Below the pieces are notes generated by a model. That model worked only from the letters and a program-made list of their open reading frames with translations. It was not told the DNA's origin and did not search any database. From JAAFIP01 sp031367325 (GTDB lineage: Bacteria > Pseudomonadota > Gammaproteobacteria > Burkholderiales > Burkholderiaceae_C), in assembly GCA_031367325.1 (NCBI GenBank), contig JANLPQ010000095.1, forward strand, positions 1-42,847: DNA of 42,847 nt. Direction: 5' to 3'. The position numbers and the translations under genes were made by a program. Below are positions 23,976 through 32,024 of this stretch, piece by piece (the stretch's first letter is position 1; each line of letters starts with the position of its first letter).

Positions 23976-25102
23976 ACATTGTTGTCATCGGCGCCGGTGT
24001 GGTCGGCCTGGCCGTGGCCCGCGCGCTGGCGCTGCAAGGGCGTGAGGTCATCGTTCTTGAAAAAGAAGCCGCCATAGGCCAAGGCGTTAGCGCACGCAAT
24101 AGCGAGGTGGTGCATGCAGGTTTGCAGTACGCCAGTGGCTCGCTTAAAGCACAGCTATCGGTACGCGGCAAGCAGATGCTGTATGCCTATTGTGCAGAGC
24201 GCGGTGTCAACATCAGCCAATGCGGCAAGCTGGTGGTAGCCACCGATGCATCGCAACACCCCGCGCTGCATGCCATGCACACCAAGGCTACGGCTAACGG
24301 CGTGCCTACACGCTGGCTTAATGCCGCACAGGCCATGGCTATGGAGCCGCAGTTGCACTGCACGGCGGCGCTGCATTCGCCTACTACGGGCATTGTCGAC
24401 AGCCATGCTTTGATGCTGGCGCTGCAAGGTGATTTAGAAAACGCGGGTGGTATGGTGGTTTTGAAAACTACCGTCACTGCAGTGCAATTATCCAAGGATA
24501 ATAAGGCTGTAGGCCACGCAGTGACTGCTCAAGCAGCTATGGATAATGTAGTGTCACACTTACAGGCCAAAGTGATTATCAACGCTGCCAGCTTGCACGC
24601 CTGCGCTCTGGCCAGGTGCTTTACAGGGTTAGCCGCGCAATATATCCTGCGCGAATATTTTGCCAAAGGCAGCTACTACCAACTAGCGGGCAAGGCACCT
24701 TTTAGCCAACTAATTTACCCTGTGCCACAAGACGCGTGGCTGGGCGTGCACTTGACGCTAGATCTGGGCGGGCAGGCCAAATTTGGCCCCGATTTAGAGT
24801 GGCTTGATATTCAATCGCCCCAGCAGATTAACTACGCCGTAGACCCCGCGCGTGCGGCCAGCTTCTATGCTGCTGTACGTAAATACTGGCCTGCACTGCC
24901 GGACGGCGCGCTGCAGCCCAGCTACAGCGGCGTGCGCCCCAAAATCTACGGCCCCGGCATGGCCGCGCCCGACTTTCGCATAGACGGCCCCGCAGTGCAT
25001 GGCATACCCGGCTTGGTTAACTTGTTTGGCATCGAATCGCCGGGCCTTACCAGCAGTATGGCGATAGGTGATTATGTAACTGCTATGCTACTGAATAAGT
25101 AG
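23963..25102 (+). CDS. FAD-dependent oxidoreductase, L-2-hydroxyglutarate oxidase-like
   Basis: A 379-residue flavoprotein of the DAO family. It starts with the dinucleotide fold DIVVIGAGVVGLAVARALAL and EVIVLEKEAAIGQGVSARNSEVVHAG, which closely fits L-2-hydroxyglutarate oxidase/dehydrogenase; GIESPGLTSSMAIGDYV closes the FAD site. Residues about 188-194 (TAQAAMD) are encoded by a copy of the dispersed repeat and the stop TAG lies inside a second copy. Substrate is inferred from similarity only. Confidence 0.88.
   Translation: MDTVDIVVIGAGVVGLAVARALALQGREVIVLEKEAAIGQGVSARNSEVVHAGLQYASGSLKAQLSVRGKQMLYAYCAERGVNISQCGKLVVATDASQHPALHAMHTKATANGVPTRWLNAAQAMAMEPQLHCTAALHSPTTGIVDSHALMLALQGDLENAGGMVVLKTTVTAVQLSKDNKAVGHAVTAQAAMDNVVSHLQAKVIINAASLHACALARCFTGLAAQYILREYFAKGSYYQLAGKAPFSQLIYPVPQDAWLGVHLTLDLGGQAKFGPDLEWLDIQSPQQINYAVDPARAASFYAAVRKYWPALPDGALQPSYSGVRPKIYGPGMAAPDFRIDGPAVHGIPGLVNLFGIESPGLTSSMAIGDYVTAMLLNK
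24524..24540 (-). repeat. Dispersed repeat core inside the flavoprotein gene
   Basis: ACTGCTCAAGCAGCTAT is the reverse complement of the family core ATAGCTGCTTGAGCAGT, read in frame as TAQAAM. Confidence 0.65.
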
Positions 25103-25124
25103 CTGCTTGAGCACACGTTACCTG
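25099..25124 (+). repeat. Dispersed repeat supplying the flavoprotein stop codon
   Basis: GTAGCTGCTTGAGCA follows the last sense codons; the TAG at 25100-25102 is part of the repeat core. The copy is truncated after ACGTTACCTG. Confidence 0.65.
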
Positions 25125-25243
25125 CCCTATCGGCCAGTTTGGGTAATATTTGCCAAACCGGCAATATCATCTGTTTAGAGGATTGATTTGCAAGCCCCAG
25201 TGTTTTAAATTCGCAGTTCAACGTATTGCGAGGAGAAGACACC

Positions 25244-25561
25244 ATGAGACTCTACAACCGCTATCTCATCACCTGTATGGCTGCTACGGTGGCCTGGGTG
25301 CTGGTGTGCGTGGTGGCGCTAGCGCTGTGGCTGGGCATCAGCACGCACGCACAGGCGCAGATGGCACCTAGCAGAGCATCACAAAACATTGCACAAAACT
25401 CGCGCGGGCCTGCGGCGTTTCCATCCCCCGGTGCCGTAGGCGTAGAACGCACTGCTATACAAAACACCGCGCAGTGCAACGACTACCAGCGCCAAGTGGA
25501 GCAACTGCAGCTGGTGATTCGACTGCAAAACCAAAAAATAGCGCTCTTGGCCAAAAAATAA
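25244..25561 (+). CDS. Small exported or membrane-anchored protein with coiled coil, unknown
   Basis: A 105-residue protein. Residues about 8-33 are a hydrophobic segment followed by THAQAQ, a plausible signal-peptidase site; the middle is proline/serine/asparagine rich; the last 30 residues (CNDYQRQVEQLQLVIRLQNQ and onward) are a probable coiled coil with one cysteine. AGGAGAAG precedes the ATG at 25244. No family recognised. It precedes a membrane-protein gene by 56 bases on the same strand. Confidence 0.7.
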   Translation: MRLYNRYLITCMAATVAWVLVCVVALALWLGISTHAQAQMAPSRASQNIAQNSRGPAAFPSPGAVGVERTAIQNTAQCNDYQRQVEQLQLVIRLQNQKIALLAKK

Positions 25562-25617
25562 CAGCGTGATGTGACGCAAGGCACCCTAGCACCCACTTTA
25601 ATTTACTGGAGAACACC

Positions 25618-26103
25618 ATGTCACCTAAAACTATGGCGTCGCTCACCGCCACTGCCAGCACCGCACCGCCCGGCACCTTATTAATCGACACCAAAATTGC
25701 CCAAGCGCAGGAAAGTGCCGATTACTTTAGCAAGCTGATCACTGCGCAAGAAGTAGCACCTGTGCCCACGCCCGCCGTTAAAACCCCCTGGTGGACGGCA
25801 GACAGCGCGATGACCATCAGCGCCTGTGTGCTGGTGTTTGGCTTGTGCGTCATGCTGATGTCGGCACGTGCGCTGCTGCGCGGCATTCCGGCAGCCGCGG
25901 TGCTGCGTTTGTTTGGCATGCTTACCATTATCGTCATGTCGGTTTTTTTAATCGTCGCGGGCTACAACACCGAACAAGTAGCCCCGGTGGTGGGCCTGTT
26001 GGGCACGCTGGCTGGCTACTTGGTAGGGCGTAGTGCGTCTAGCGAGATTGCAGACAAGGTGAAAGCTACGCTGGCCCCGGCAGCCACTGCGCCACACCCT
26101 TGA
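25618..26103 (+). CDS. Two-to-three-helix membrane protein, unknown
   Basis: A 161-residue protein with a soluble N-terminus of about 60 residues and hydrophobic segments at about 64-83, 97-116 and 123-138. The ending GYNTEQVAPVVGLLGTLAGYLVGRS is a recurrent pattern in small bacterial membrane proteins of unknown role. Leader CTGGAGAACACC gives a good ribosome site. Probably co-transcribed with the coiled-coil gene before it. Confidence 0.7.
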   Translation: MSPKTMASLTATASTAPPGTLLIDTKIAQAQESADYFSKLITAQEVAPVPTPAVKTPWWTADSAMTISACVLVFGLCVMLMSARALLRGIPAAAVLRLFGMLTIIVMSVFLIVAGYNTEQVAPVVGLLGTLAGYLVGRSASSEIADKVKATLAPAATAPHP

Positions 26104-26211
26104 ACCTACCATCAGCACATTACGTATACTTTTGATTACAAAAGTTACCTATAAGACTTCAAATCTGGCACGCAGCTTGTAACGTTGTACGCACAACTTT
26201 ACAGGGTCTGT

Positions 26212-27297
26212 ATGCCTACCAACCTTACTTTATCGCCCCTTCGGCACTGGCTGCGCTGCGCTGTAGTAGGCTTGGGCGCGGTACTATTAGCTACGCAGCT
26301 TACAGGCTGCATTACTACGGCCACCCTGTTAGCCATCCAATACGCAGAGAAAATGCCGCCCTTTTGCAGCAAGCTGCCCAGCACCGAGCGCGCTATTACC
26401 GAGCGTTGCGGCGGCTACAAAGTGGGCCAAATAGATGCCAAAGATGTCAATGTGCGCGTTATGTCATCTTGCGCACTGACAAATTTTGCCAATCGGCCCA
26501 GCCTGTGGCATGGTTTACCCGAGCTTTTAGCCAAAGGTGCCACGCCTGAGGGCTGCCCCAAAGCCCCGCTACTGGCCATGGCCGAGGCCAATGCCTGCCC
26601 CGCATTCACCCAGATGGACGCCAGCACACTAGACGCCGTGCGCTGGCTGGCCGTGGCCGATGCGGCATCAGTATCGGGCCCCGTGCTGCGCATGCTGACC
26701 TGCCCCGAGGCTACCAGCGCGGGATTGAGCGCTGTAGCAGCGCAGTGGGCCGCGCAGGGCTATTTGGCCCCCAGCCATGTGAATTTTAGTGTGCTGTCCA
26801 GCATTCATCCCACCAGCTTGCTGCAGCCTTGGGTGCAAGACCTACTAACCGCAGGCCACCAGCCGCTGCGCGCCGTAGAAATGGACGCATCAGGCTACAC
26901 GCAGGCCTTGGCCCAAGGCGACGTGGCTGCACTAGACTGGTGGACACAAAAGGCCCCCGCACTCGTACACCGTGTGCCATCCAAGGGCAGGGGCTACGTG
27001 CCTTGGCTGCCACTGGCCCGCACCATGAGCCCTGGCTTTGCTGCAGACGACGCTACACGTTTGCGTACCGCCCAATTTTTAATCGCACGCGGCGCCCGCA
27101 TGGACGCCAGCTTGCCACACGAACGCAGCATTAGCGTAGGTGACTATGCCCGCAGCGTGCAACCGCAAATGTGGCCCGCACTGCAAACACTGTGGCAGCG
27201 CAGACAGGCTGAGCAGCCCGCACTAAACACCCAGTTAACTACCCAGCCTACCTTGCAGTCTGACGCCATCTTGGTCAGTACACTGCCATTAAACTAA
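26212..27297 (+). CDS. Lipoprotein with ankyrin-like C-terminal repeats, unknown
   Basis: A 361-residue protein with a type II signal peptide (hydrophobic VVGLGAVLLATQ and lipobox LTGC, C33). The C-terminal half has ankyrin-like phrases: YTQALAQGDVAALDWWTQKAP (about 228-248) and RTAQFLIARGARMDASLP (about 283-300). These suggest a protein-interaction surface in the periplasm. Eight further cysteines in the first half may form disulfides. ATG 26212 is the start closest to the signal sequence. Followed by a strong terminator. Confidence 0.72.
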   Translation: MPTNLTLSPLRHWLRCAVVGLGAVLLATQLTGCITTATLLAIQYAEKMPPFCSKLPSTERAITERCGGYKVGQIDAKDVNVRVMSSCALTNFANRPSLWHGLPELLAKGATPEGCPKAPLLAMAEANACPAFTQMDASTLDAVRWLAVADAASVSGPVLRMLTCPEATSAGLSAVAAQWAAQGYLAPSHVNFSVLSSIHPTSLLQPWVQDLLTAGHQPLRAVEMDASGYTQALAQGDVAALDWWTQKAPALVHRVPSKGRGYVPWLPLARTMSPGFAADDATRLRTAQFLIARGARMDASLPHERSISVGDYARSVQPQMWPALQTLWQRRQAEQPALNTQLTTQPTLQSDAILVSTLPLN

Positions 27298-27349
27298 ACG
27301 GCCAATTTCTTCATTGTTTTCATGTCCTCCTCCTCCAAGGGGTGTTGTG

Positions 27350-27385
27350 CCGCTACTAGCCTCAGGGCTGGTAGCGGTTTTTTTT
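27350..27385 (+). terminator. Rho-independent terminator after the lipoprotein gene
   Basis: CCGCTACTAGCC (27350-27361), loop TCAG, GGCTGGTAGCGG (27366-27377) with one G-T pair, then eight T. Confidence 0.93.
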
Positions 27386-27428
27386 AGGCAATACAGGTAC
27401 AGGTGGCAACAAGAACGCTCAAGGTTCT

Positions 27429-27926
27429 TCAAGGCTCTTCAAGGTACAGCACCGTGGTCACATAAAAATAATCCACCGTGTGCAAGGCCGAGCGTTGGCT
27501 AACCAACGTCTCGCGACTGCTCATGGTCACCGCGTAGCTGCGCCCGCCTGCGGTGTACACGCCATACGTGCGTTGCCCGCGCACATCGCGCGGCACAGAT
27601 TCCCAGCCGCAGCAAATAAAACGCAGCCTGGGCATACCCGCCGTTTTAACCAATTGCGACTCTACCGTGCCCGCGTAGGCCCCTTTAACCCGGTAGTCGC
27701 TTTGCAAGGCCGCTACGCCGTACAAGCGCACCGGCCTGCAGCCGATAAACTCGAGGCCTTTAGTCTTATGCCCTAGCTTGGCCAAAAAATCCTCACACAT
27801 CGGCGGGCCCGCCGTGTAGGTTGCACTGGCGGCACGGCTATGCACTACGCCGCAGCTGGCAAGCAATGCACATGCTGCTAATAAGCCGCGCCAGTGGTAA
27901 GCCTGCAATGAATGAATGTGTGCCAT
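27429..27926 (-). CDS. Small lipoprotein, possibly DUF4952
   Basis: A 165-residue protein with a lipobox-like LLASC (C25) after a hydrophobic stretch. The mature part has CEDFLAKLGHKTKGLEFIGC, YRVKGAYAGTVESQLVKTAGM and RLRFICCGWE, with paired cysteines and a tryptophan. This resembles my memory of DUF4952, but I cannot confirm it. Probably a periplasmic disulfide-containing domain. It is convergent with the ankyrin-like lipoprotein gene. Confidence 0.7.
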   Translation of the reverse strand: MAHIHSLQAYHWRGLLAACALLASCGVVHSRAASATYTAGPPMCEDFLAKLGHKTKGLEFIGCRPVRLYGVAALQSDYRVKGAYAGTVESQLVKTAGMPRLRFICCGWESVPRDVRGQRTYGVYTAGGRSYAVTMSSRETLVSQRSALHTVDYFYVTTVLYLEEP

Positions 27927-28100
27927 GCTTTTGTCGACTCTCTAAGCTGTGACCAAGCTGCAAGAACTATTCCATCTACTGGCAGCCAGCTACACAAACC
28001 AAGCGGGTGGGCGGGGCGATGCAGGTACAAACTGACAATCGATTTATAGTATAGTTTATCTGCCATTTCACTACACTGTGACAGGTCATTTACGGTTAAT

Positions 28101-28161
28101 TTACTATCAATTAAATAGCTGCTTAAGCAGGATTTACTTGGGTTAGCGACGTAAAAATCTT
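28101..28161 (+). repeat. Dispersed repeat, long copy
   Basis: TTACTATCAATTAAATAGCT, then GCTTAAGCAGGATTTACTTG and a GGGTTAGCGACGTAAAAATC tail; one substitution in the core (TTAAGCA). It ends nine bases from the 3' end of the next minus-strand gene. Confidence 0.8.
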
Positions 28162-28169
28162 GTGAAAAG

Positions 28170-29015
28170 TTATGCACCTGACAATTTTTTCAACAGCATG
28201 GCATGCGGGCTGCGGCAGCGTACAGGGTGGCTAGCTTCAGGGCGCTGCGGGTCATCGTAGGTGGGTAATCGGGCTAGGGTGATGTTCTGCTGTCTGTCTA
28301 CCAACCGGTACTGGCCTGTTTTATCTTTGTTAGCGGGTACATCCTCTGCATAATCCAAAGCATAGCGGGCACTGGCACGATCAAGGTAAGTCATGGTAAT
28401 GCATGCTCCCTGGTGCGGCCATAACGACGTCAGTAGATCGGCGGGTAGTTGGTCGCCATGAATGCATGTGTCGCTGGTAGGGTTACCCACTGCAACTTTC
28501 ACATACGAATAGATCGGCTTATCTACCAACCAGTGTCGTCCTGCATTACCGCTGTGCACTATGTACGGGCCCAGTGCGGGCACCACCCCAAGGGCTTCGC
28601 GCTTGTTCACCCGCAGCTCGACAAACTTCAGCTTTTGTTCAAACAGCAAACTAACCAGCTGGCTGTAGCCTGTGTTCGTAATTTCATCAACTATGCCTTC
28701 TACCAGCAATTGCTTGGGTGCGGTGAGCTCGGCTTTTTCGCACGCAGCTATAGTGATGTCTTGTTGCTCAGAGCTCACTTTTTTGTAATAACCTGTGCTA
28801 TCCTTTGTATTATCACGGGTTACGTTTAACCACAGTGCTAGCACACCCCAAGCAAACATCAGCAGCATAAGCCACATCTTCCATGGGCGCTTGCGAAAAC
28901 GCCATACCCCAGCCAGCGCGGTTCCTGCAATGGCAGCCGCTACCAGCATGACAACGATATATAAACCGCCACCCAGAACAAACGCCAGTGCGGCGTAAGC
29001 CAATAAAAAATCCAT
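28170..29015 (-). CDS. Membrane protein of unknown function
   Basis: A 281-residue protein with two N-terminal helices (about 4-37, a long or split segment, and 47-65) and a 215-residue soluble domain with four cysteines. No motif is recognised; the soluble domain alternates strand-like segments (KFVELRVNKREALGVVPALG; IYSYVKVAVGNPTSDTC). TAAGGTG lies upstream of the ATG. Single gene between two copies of the dispersed repeat. Confidence 0.65.
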   Translation of the reverse strand: MDFLLAYAALAFVLGGGLYIVVMLVAAAIAGTALAGVWRFRKRPWKMWLMLLMFAWGVLALWLNVTRDNTKDSTGYYKKVSSEQQDITIAACEKAELTAPKQLLVEGIVDEITNTGYSQLVSLLFEQKLKFVELRVNKREALGVVPALGPYIVHSGNAGRHWLVDKPIYSYVKVAVGNPTSDTCIHGDQLPADLLTSLWPHQGACITMTYLDRASARYALDYAEDVPANKDKTGQYRLVDRQQNITLARLPTYDDPQRPEASHPVRCRSPHAMLLKKLSGA

Positions 29016-29034
29016 TTAATGCACCTTACTTTCG

Positions 29035-29098
29035 CTATTTATTCAATAGCTGCTTGAGCATGTTTTACTTGGGCTACAGCCTCATTTATCATAAAAAT
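29035..29098 (+). repeat. Dispersed repeat, long copy
   Basis: CTATTTATTCAATAGCTGCT, then TGAGCATGTTTTACTTGGGC and TACAGCCTCATTTATCATAA. Its right end touches the last base of the glutaredoxin-like gene. Confidence 0.85.
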
Positions 29099-29469
29099 TA
29101 CGTGCCAGAAAGCATCTTTTTAAACTCGCCGCTGTCCAGTAGCTTTTTCAAGTCATCTGCACCGCCAACCAGCGTGCCTTTGACAAACACCATAGGAAAA
29201 GTAGGCCAGCCTGTCCACATTTTTAGTGCGCTGCGTTGGTACCACTGGCTTACGTAGCTGCCGTATTCCATGTAGGTGTAGGGCTGCAGCGCGTCATCTA
29301 GCAGCTTGCGCGCCCGCTTGGGAAACGGGTTCATCGCCATGCCCACCACCACCACATCGTTGGCTGCCACGGCAGCCTGCACAGCTTGCACCAGCGGGTT
29401 TTGGTAGTCGGCAATTTTGCTACGGATAGCAGGGTGAATTTGGGTTGCGGGCAGAACTGGGCGGGCCAT
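29098..29469 (-). CDS. Glutaredoxin-like protein lacking all cysteines
   Basis: A 123-residue glutaredoxin-fold protein. The fold markers are present: strand DVVVVGMAM, helix RKLLDDALQPY, WPTFPMVFVKG (the cis-proline block, about 89-99) and GGADDLKKLLDSGE at the end. At the active-site position (about 47-50) it reads NPFP instead of CPYC or CGFS, and there is no cysteine anywhere. A thiol-redox role is therefore ruled out; glutathione or partner binding is possible. AAAGGA precedes the ATG. Confidence 0.87.
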   Translation of the reverse strand: MARPVLPATQIHPAIRSKIADYQNPLVQAVQAAVAANDVVVVGMAMNPFPKRARKLLDDALQPYTYMEYGSYVSQWYQRSALKMWTGWPTFPMVFVKGTLVGGADDLKKLLDSGEFKKMLSGT

Positions 29470-29600
29470 AGCGTATCCTTTAATTAGGTAAAGATAGATA
29501 ATATAAAAGTGCAGCTATTACAGCATGGTGGCTGCACTAAAGTCATATTTTTAGGCCGTACTTTTTAACCCCCCACCTAAAGCCATGGACAACCTGCCAT

Positions 29601-30152
29601 ATGCCCACTGACCCACAGCTTCAAGCGGCGCGTGACCAATGGCACTGGCGCGGTCACGCGCGGCCAGACTTTGCAGTAGTGCCCCAGCCAGGCCAAGTGT
29701 CGGTGTGGGACTATCCGCGCCCGCCGCGGCTGGTGGCCGACACACGCGAGGTAGTGATCCGCTGGGGCACGCTAGAAATAGCCCGGTCTAGCCGGTGTAT
29801 TTTGGTGCAAGAAACCGCCCACCCACCCAGCTTTTACATGCCTTGGGCCGATATTGCAAGGCAGTGGCTGGTAGAAGCAGGCGGTGGTTCATTCTGCGAA
29901 TGGAAGGGCCCCGCACGCTACTGGAGCCTGCAAGCCAACGGCCAAAGTTTGCCCAACGTAGCCTGGAGCTACCCGCAGCCACTGCCCGAGGCTAAAGCAC
30001 TAGCCCACTGCGTAGCGTTCTACCCCGCGCAGTTGCAGTGCACCGTAGCAGGCCACGCCGTGCTGCCTCAACCCGGTGGCTTCTACGGCGGCTGGATCAC
30101 ACCCGAGCTGGTGGGGCCGTTTAAAGGCGCGCCGGGTAGTACGGGGTGGTAA
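29601..30152 (+). CDS. DUF427 domain protein
   Basis: A 183-residue protein of the DUF427 family: IRWGTLEIARSSRCILVQET, HPPSFYMPWADIARQWL, then SFCEWKGPARYWSL and VAWSYPQPLPEAKAL, which give the family's characteristic W-K-G-x-A-x-Y-W-S core and C-terminal FYGGWITPE. Function is unknown. A small membrane-peptide gene begins two bases after the stop. Confidence 0.85.
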   Translation: MPTDPQLQAARDQWHWRGHARPDFAVVPQPGQVSVWDYPRPPRLVADTREVVIRWGTLEIARSSRCILVQETAHPPSFYMPWADIARQWLVEAGGGSFCEWKGPARYWSLQANGQSLPNVAWSYPQPLPEAKALAHCVAFYPAQLQCTVAGHAVLPQPGGFYGGWITPELVGPFKGAPGSTGW

Positions 30153-30154
30153 TC

Positions 30155-30307
30155 ATGAAAAACCCTCTTGTTTTCGCCCTATGGCTGGCTGTGGCAGGCA
30201 TTAGTTTTGGCATCAGTCTGGGCTGGGGTTGGCTTGTGTTGCTAGGTCTGCTAGGGCCATTGGTTGTGCTGACTTTTACTTGCGTAGCTGCGTTCGTGCA
30301 TCGCTAG
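30155..30307 (+). CDS. 50-residue membrane peptide
   Basis: An open frame of 50 codons, MKNPLVFALWLAVAGISFGI onward, with two hydrophobic segments (about 5-20 and 23-44) and a final HR. The ATG comes two bases after the DUF427 stop, suggesting coupled translation. Hydrophobic composition and position support a real gene, but no family is known. Confidence 0.55.
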   Translation: MKNPLVFALWLAVAGISFGISLGWGWLVLLGLLGPLVVLTFTCVAAFVHR

Positions 30308-30310
30308 GGT

Positions 30311-30377
30311 ACTATAAATTCAATAGCTGCTTGAGCAGGATTTACTTGGGTTAGTGGCCTAAAACGATTATAAAAAG
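30311..30377 (+). repeat. Dispersed repeat, reference long copy
   Basis: The best preserved copy: ACTATAAATTCAATAGCTGC, TTGAGCAGGATTTACTTGGG, TTAGTGGCCTAAAACGATTA, TAAAAAG. Begins three bases after the small membrane-peptide gene. Confidence 0.9.
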
Positions 30378-30611
30378 GCCCTCTCAGCGCTTACTTTTCG
30401 GTTTATCAGCCAGCTACTGGCTAGCTAGGTAATTGGTGCAGTCCAAACTGATAAAGCTACGCAATCTGCGCCAGATACGTCAACTTTTGGTGCTACTTTT
30501 TGGCACGTTATGTGCGTTGAGTAGATCATTGCACATATGAGCGTTAACAGACACAATATTCGCAGAGGCAGACTTCACACAAGCGCTTAGACCAGCTTTA
30601 ACCCACAACGC
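30378..30611 (+). promoter_or_regulatory. Leader region of the eutBC genes
   Basis: About 230 bp before eutB without a gene. It has a 6-bp hairpin AGCCAG-CTA-CTGGCT (about 30408-30422), then blocks weakly like a cobalamin riboswitch: AGGTAATTGGTGCAGTCC (about 30427-30444), ACTG, ACGCAATCTG and GCCAGATAC (about 30470-30478). A second dyad is TATGTGC (30509-30515) / GCACATA (30531-30537). None is a firm match; the region is listed as the likely site of control. Confidence 0.35.
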
Positions 30612-32024
30612 ATGGCTTACTCTCACATCATCGGTGCTCGTACCTACCAATTTGAAGACTTACGCACGCTGATGGCGCGGGCTTCACCTGCGCGGTCGGG
30701 TGACCAGCTGGCGGGCGTGGCGGCGGCTACGGCGCAAGAGCGGGTGGCAGCGCAAATGGCGCTGGCAGACGTGCCGCTGAGCCGCTTTTTAAGCGAGGCC
30801 GTAGTGCCTTATGAATCTGACGAAGTTACCCGTTTAATTATCGACACGCACGACGCTGCAGCGTTTGCACCGGTGGCGCATTTAACGGTAGGCGATTTTC
30901 GCAACTGGCTGCTGGGCGATGCGGCTACCACTGCTTCACTGGCCAGCCTGGCCCCCGGATTAACACCCGAGATGGTGGCCGCCGTTAGCAAGCTGTGCCG
31001 TCTGCAAGACCTGGTGCTGGTAGCCCGCAAATGCAGCGTGGTCACGCGGTTTCGCGGCACCATTGGCCTGGCGCAGCGGCTGTCTACCCGGCTGCAGCCA
31101 AACCACCCTACTGACGACGCCGCAGGCATAGCTGCCAGCATTTTGGATGGTTTGCTGCACGGCTGTGGCGACGCGGTGATCGGCATCAACCCTGCCACCG
31201 ACAACGTAGCCCAAGTGGTGCGCATACTGCACATGCTGGATGATGTAATTTCTACCTACGGCATTCCTACGCAGTCGTGTGTGCTCACGCATGTCACCAA
31301 CACTTTGGCTGCCATAGAGCGTGGCGCGCCGGTAGATTTGGTGTTTCAGTCGATAGCAGGCACGCAGGGCGCTAACAGCGCTTTTGGCATTGATTTAAAA
31401 ATATTGGGCGAAGCACGCGACGCTGCGTTGTCACTACAGCGCGGCACGCAAAATGTGCAGGGCCAGCATGGCGACAACGTGATGTATTTTGAAACCGGGC
31501 AGGGCAGTGCGCTGTCGTCGGGCACGCACGGCCAGTGCGACCAGCAAACCATTGAGTCGCGTGCCTACGCGGTGGCGCGCCACTTTAAACCGCTGCTGGT
31601 TAACACCGTGGTGGGCTTTATCGGGCCAGAATATTTGTTCAACGGCAAGCAAATTATTCGCGCTGGGCTAGAAGACCATTTTTGCGGCAAGCTACTGGGC
31701 GTGCCCATGGGCTGCGACGTGTGCTATACCAACCATGCCGAGGCAGACAGTGACGATATGGACGCACTGCTGGGCATGCTGTGCATGGCGGGCTGCAACT
31801 TTATTATGGGCATTCCGGGGTCGGACGACATTATGCTGAACTACCAAAGCACATCGTTCCACGACGCGCTGGTAATGCGCCAGCTGATGGGGCTGCGCGC
31901 CGCGCCAGAATTTGAACAGTGGTTGCAGCGTATGGGGGTGTTTGCAGCAGGCGACCAGTCGCGCCTGCTAGACCAAATGCCTGCGCCGTTTGAAGCCGTG
32001 CTGGCGCGCCTGGAGCAAGCCTGA
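30612..32024 (+). CDS. eutB: Ethanolamine ammonia-lyase, large subunit
   Basis: Catalytic TIM-barrel subunit of the adenosylcobalamin-dependent lyase that turns ethanolamine into acetaldehyde and ammonia. The 470 residues match the family length and contain CSVVTRFRGTIGLAQRLSTRLQPNHPTDD, FNGKQIIRAGLEDHFCGKL and MGCDVCYTNHAEADSDDMDAL, with the conserved GIPGSDDIMLNYQSTSFHD near the end. Overlaps eutC by one base. No shell-protein genes are nearby, so it acts free in the cytoplasm. Confidence 0.96.
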   Translation: MAYSHIIGARTYQFEDLRTLMARASPARSGDQLAGVAAATAQERVAAQMALADVPLSRFLSEAVVPYESDEVTRLIIDTHDAAAFAPVAHLTVGDFRNWLLGDAATTASLASLAPGLTPEMVAAVSKLCRLQDLVLVARKCSVVTRFRGTIGLAQRLSTRLQPNHPTDDAAGIAASILDGLLHGCGDAVIGINPATDNVAQVVRILHMLDDVISTYGIPTQSCVLTHVTNTLAAIERGAPVDLVFQSIAGTQGANSAFGIDLKILGEARDAALSLQRGTQNVQGQHGDNVMYFETGQGSALSSGTHGQCDQQTIESRAYAVARHFKPLLVNTVVGFIGPEYLFNGKQIIRAGLEDHFCGKLLGVPMGCDVCYTNHAEADSDDMDALLGMLCMAGCNFIMGIPGSDDIMLNYQSTSFHDALVMRQLMGLRAAPEFEQWLQRMGVFAAGDQSRLLDQMPAPFEAVLARLEQA

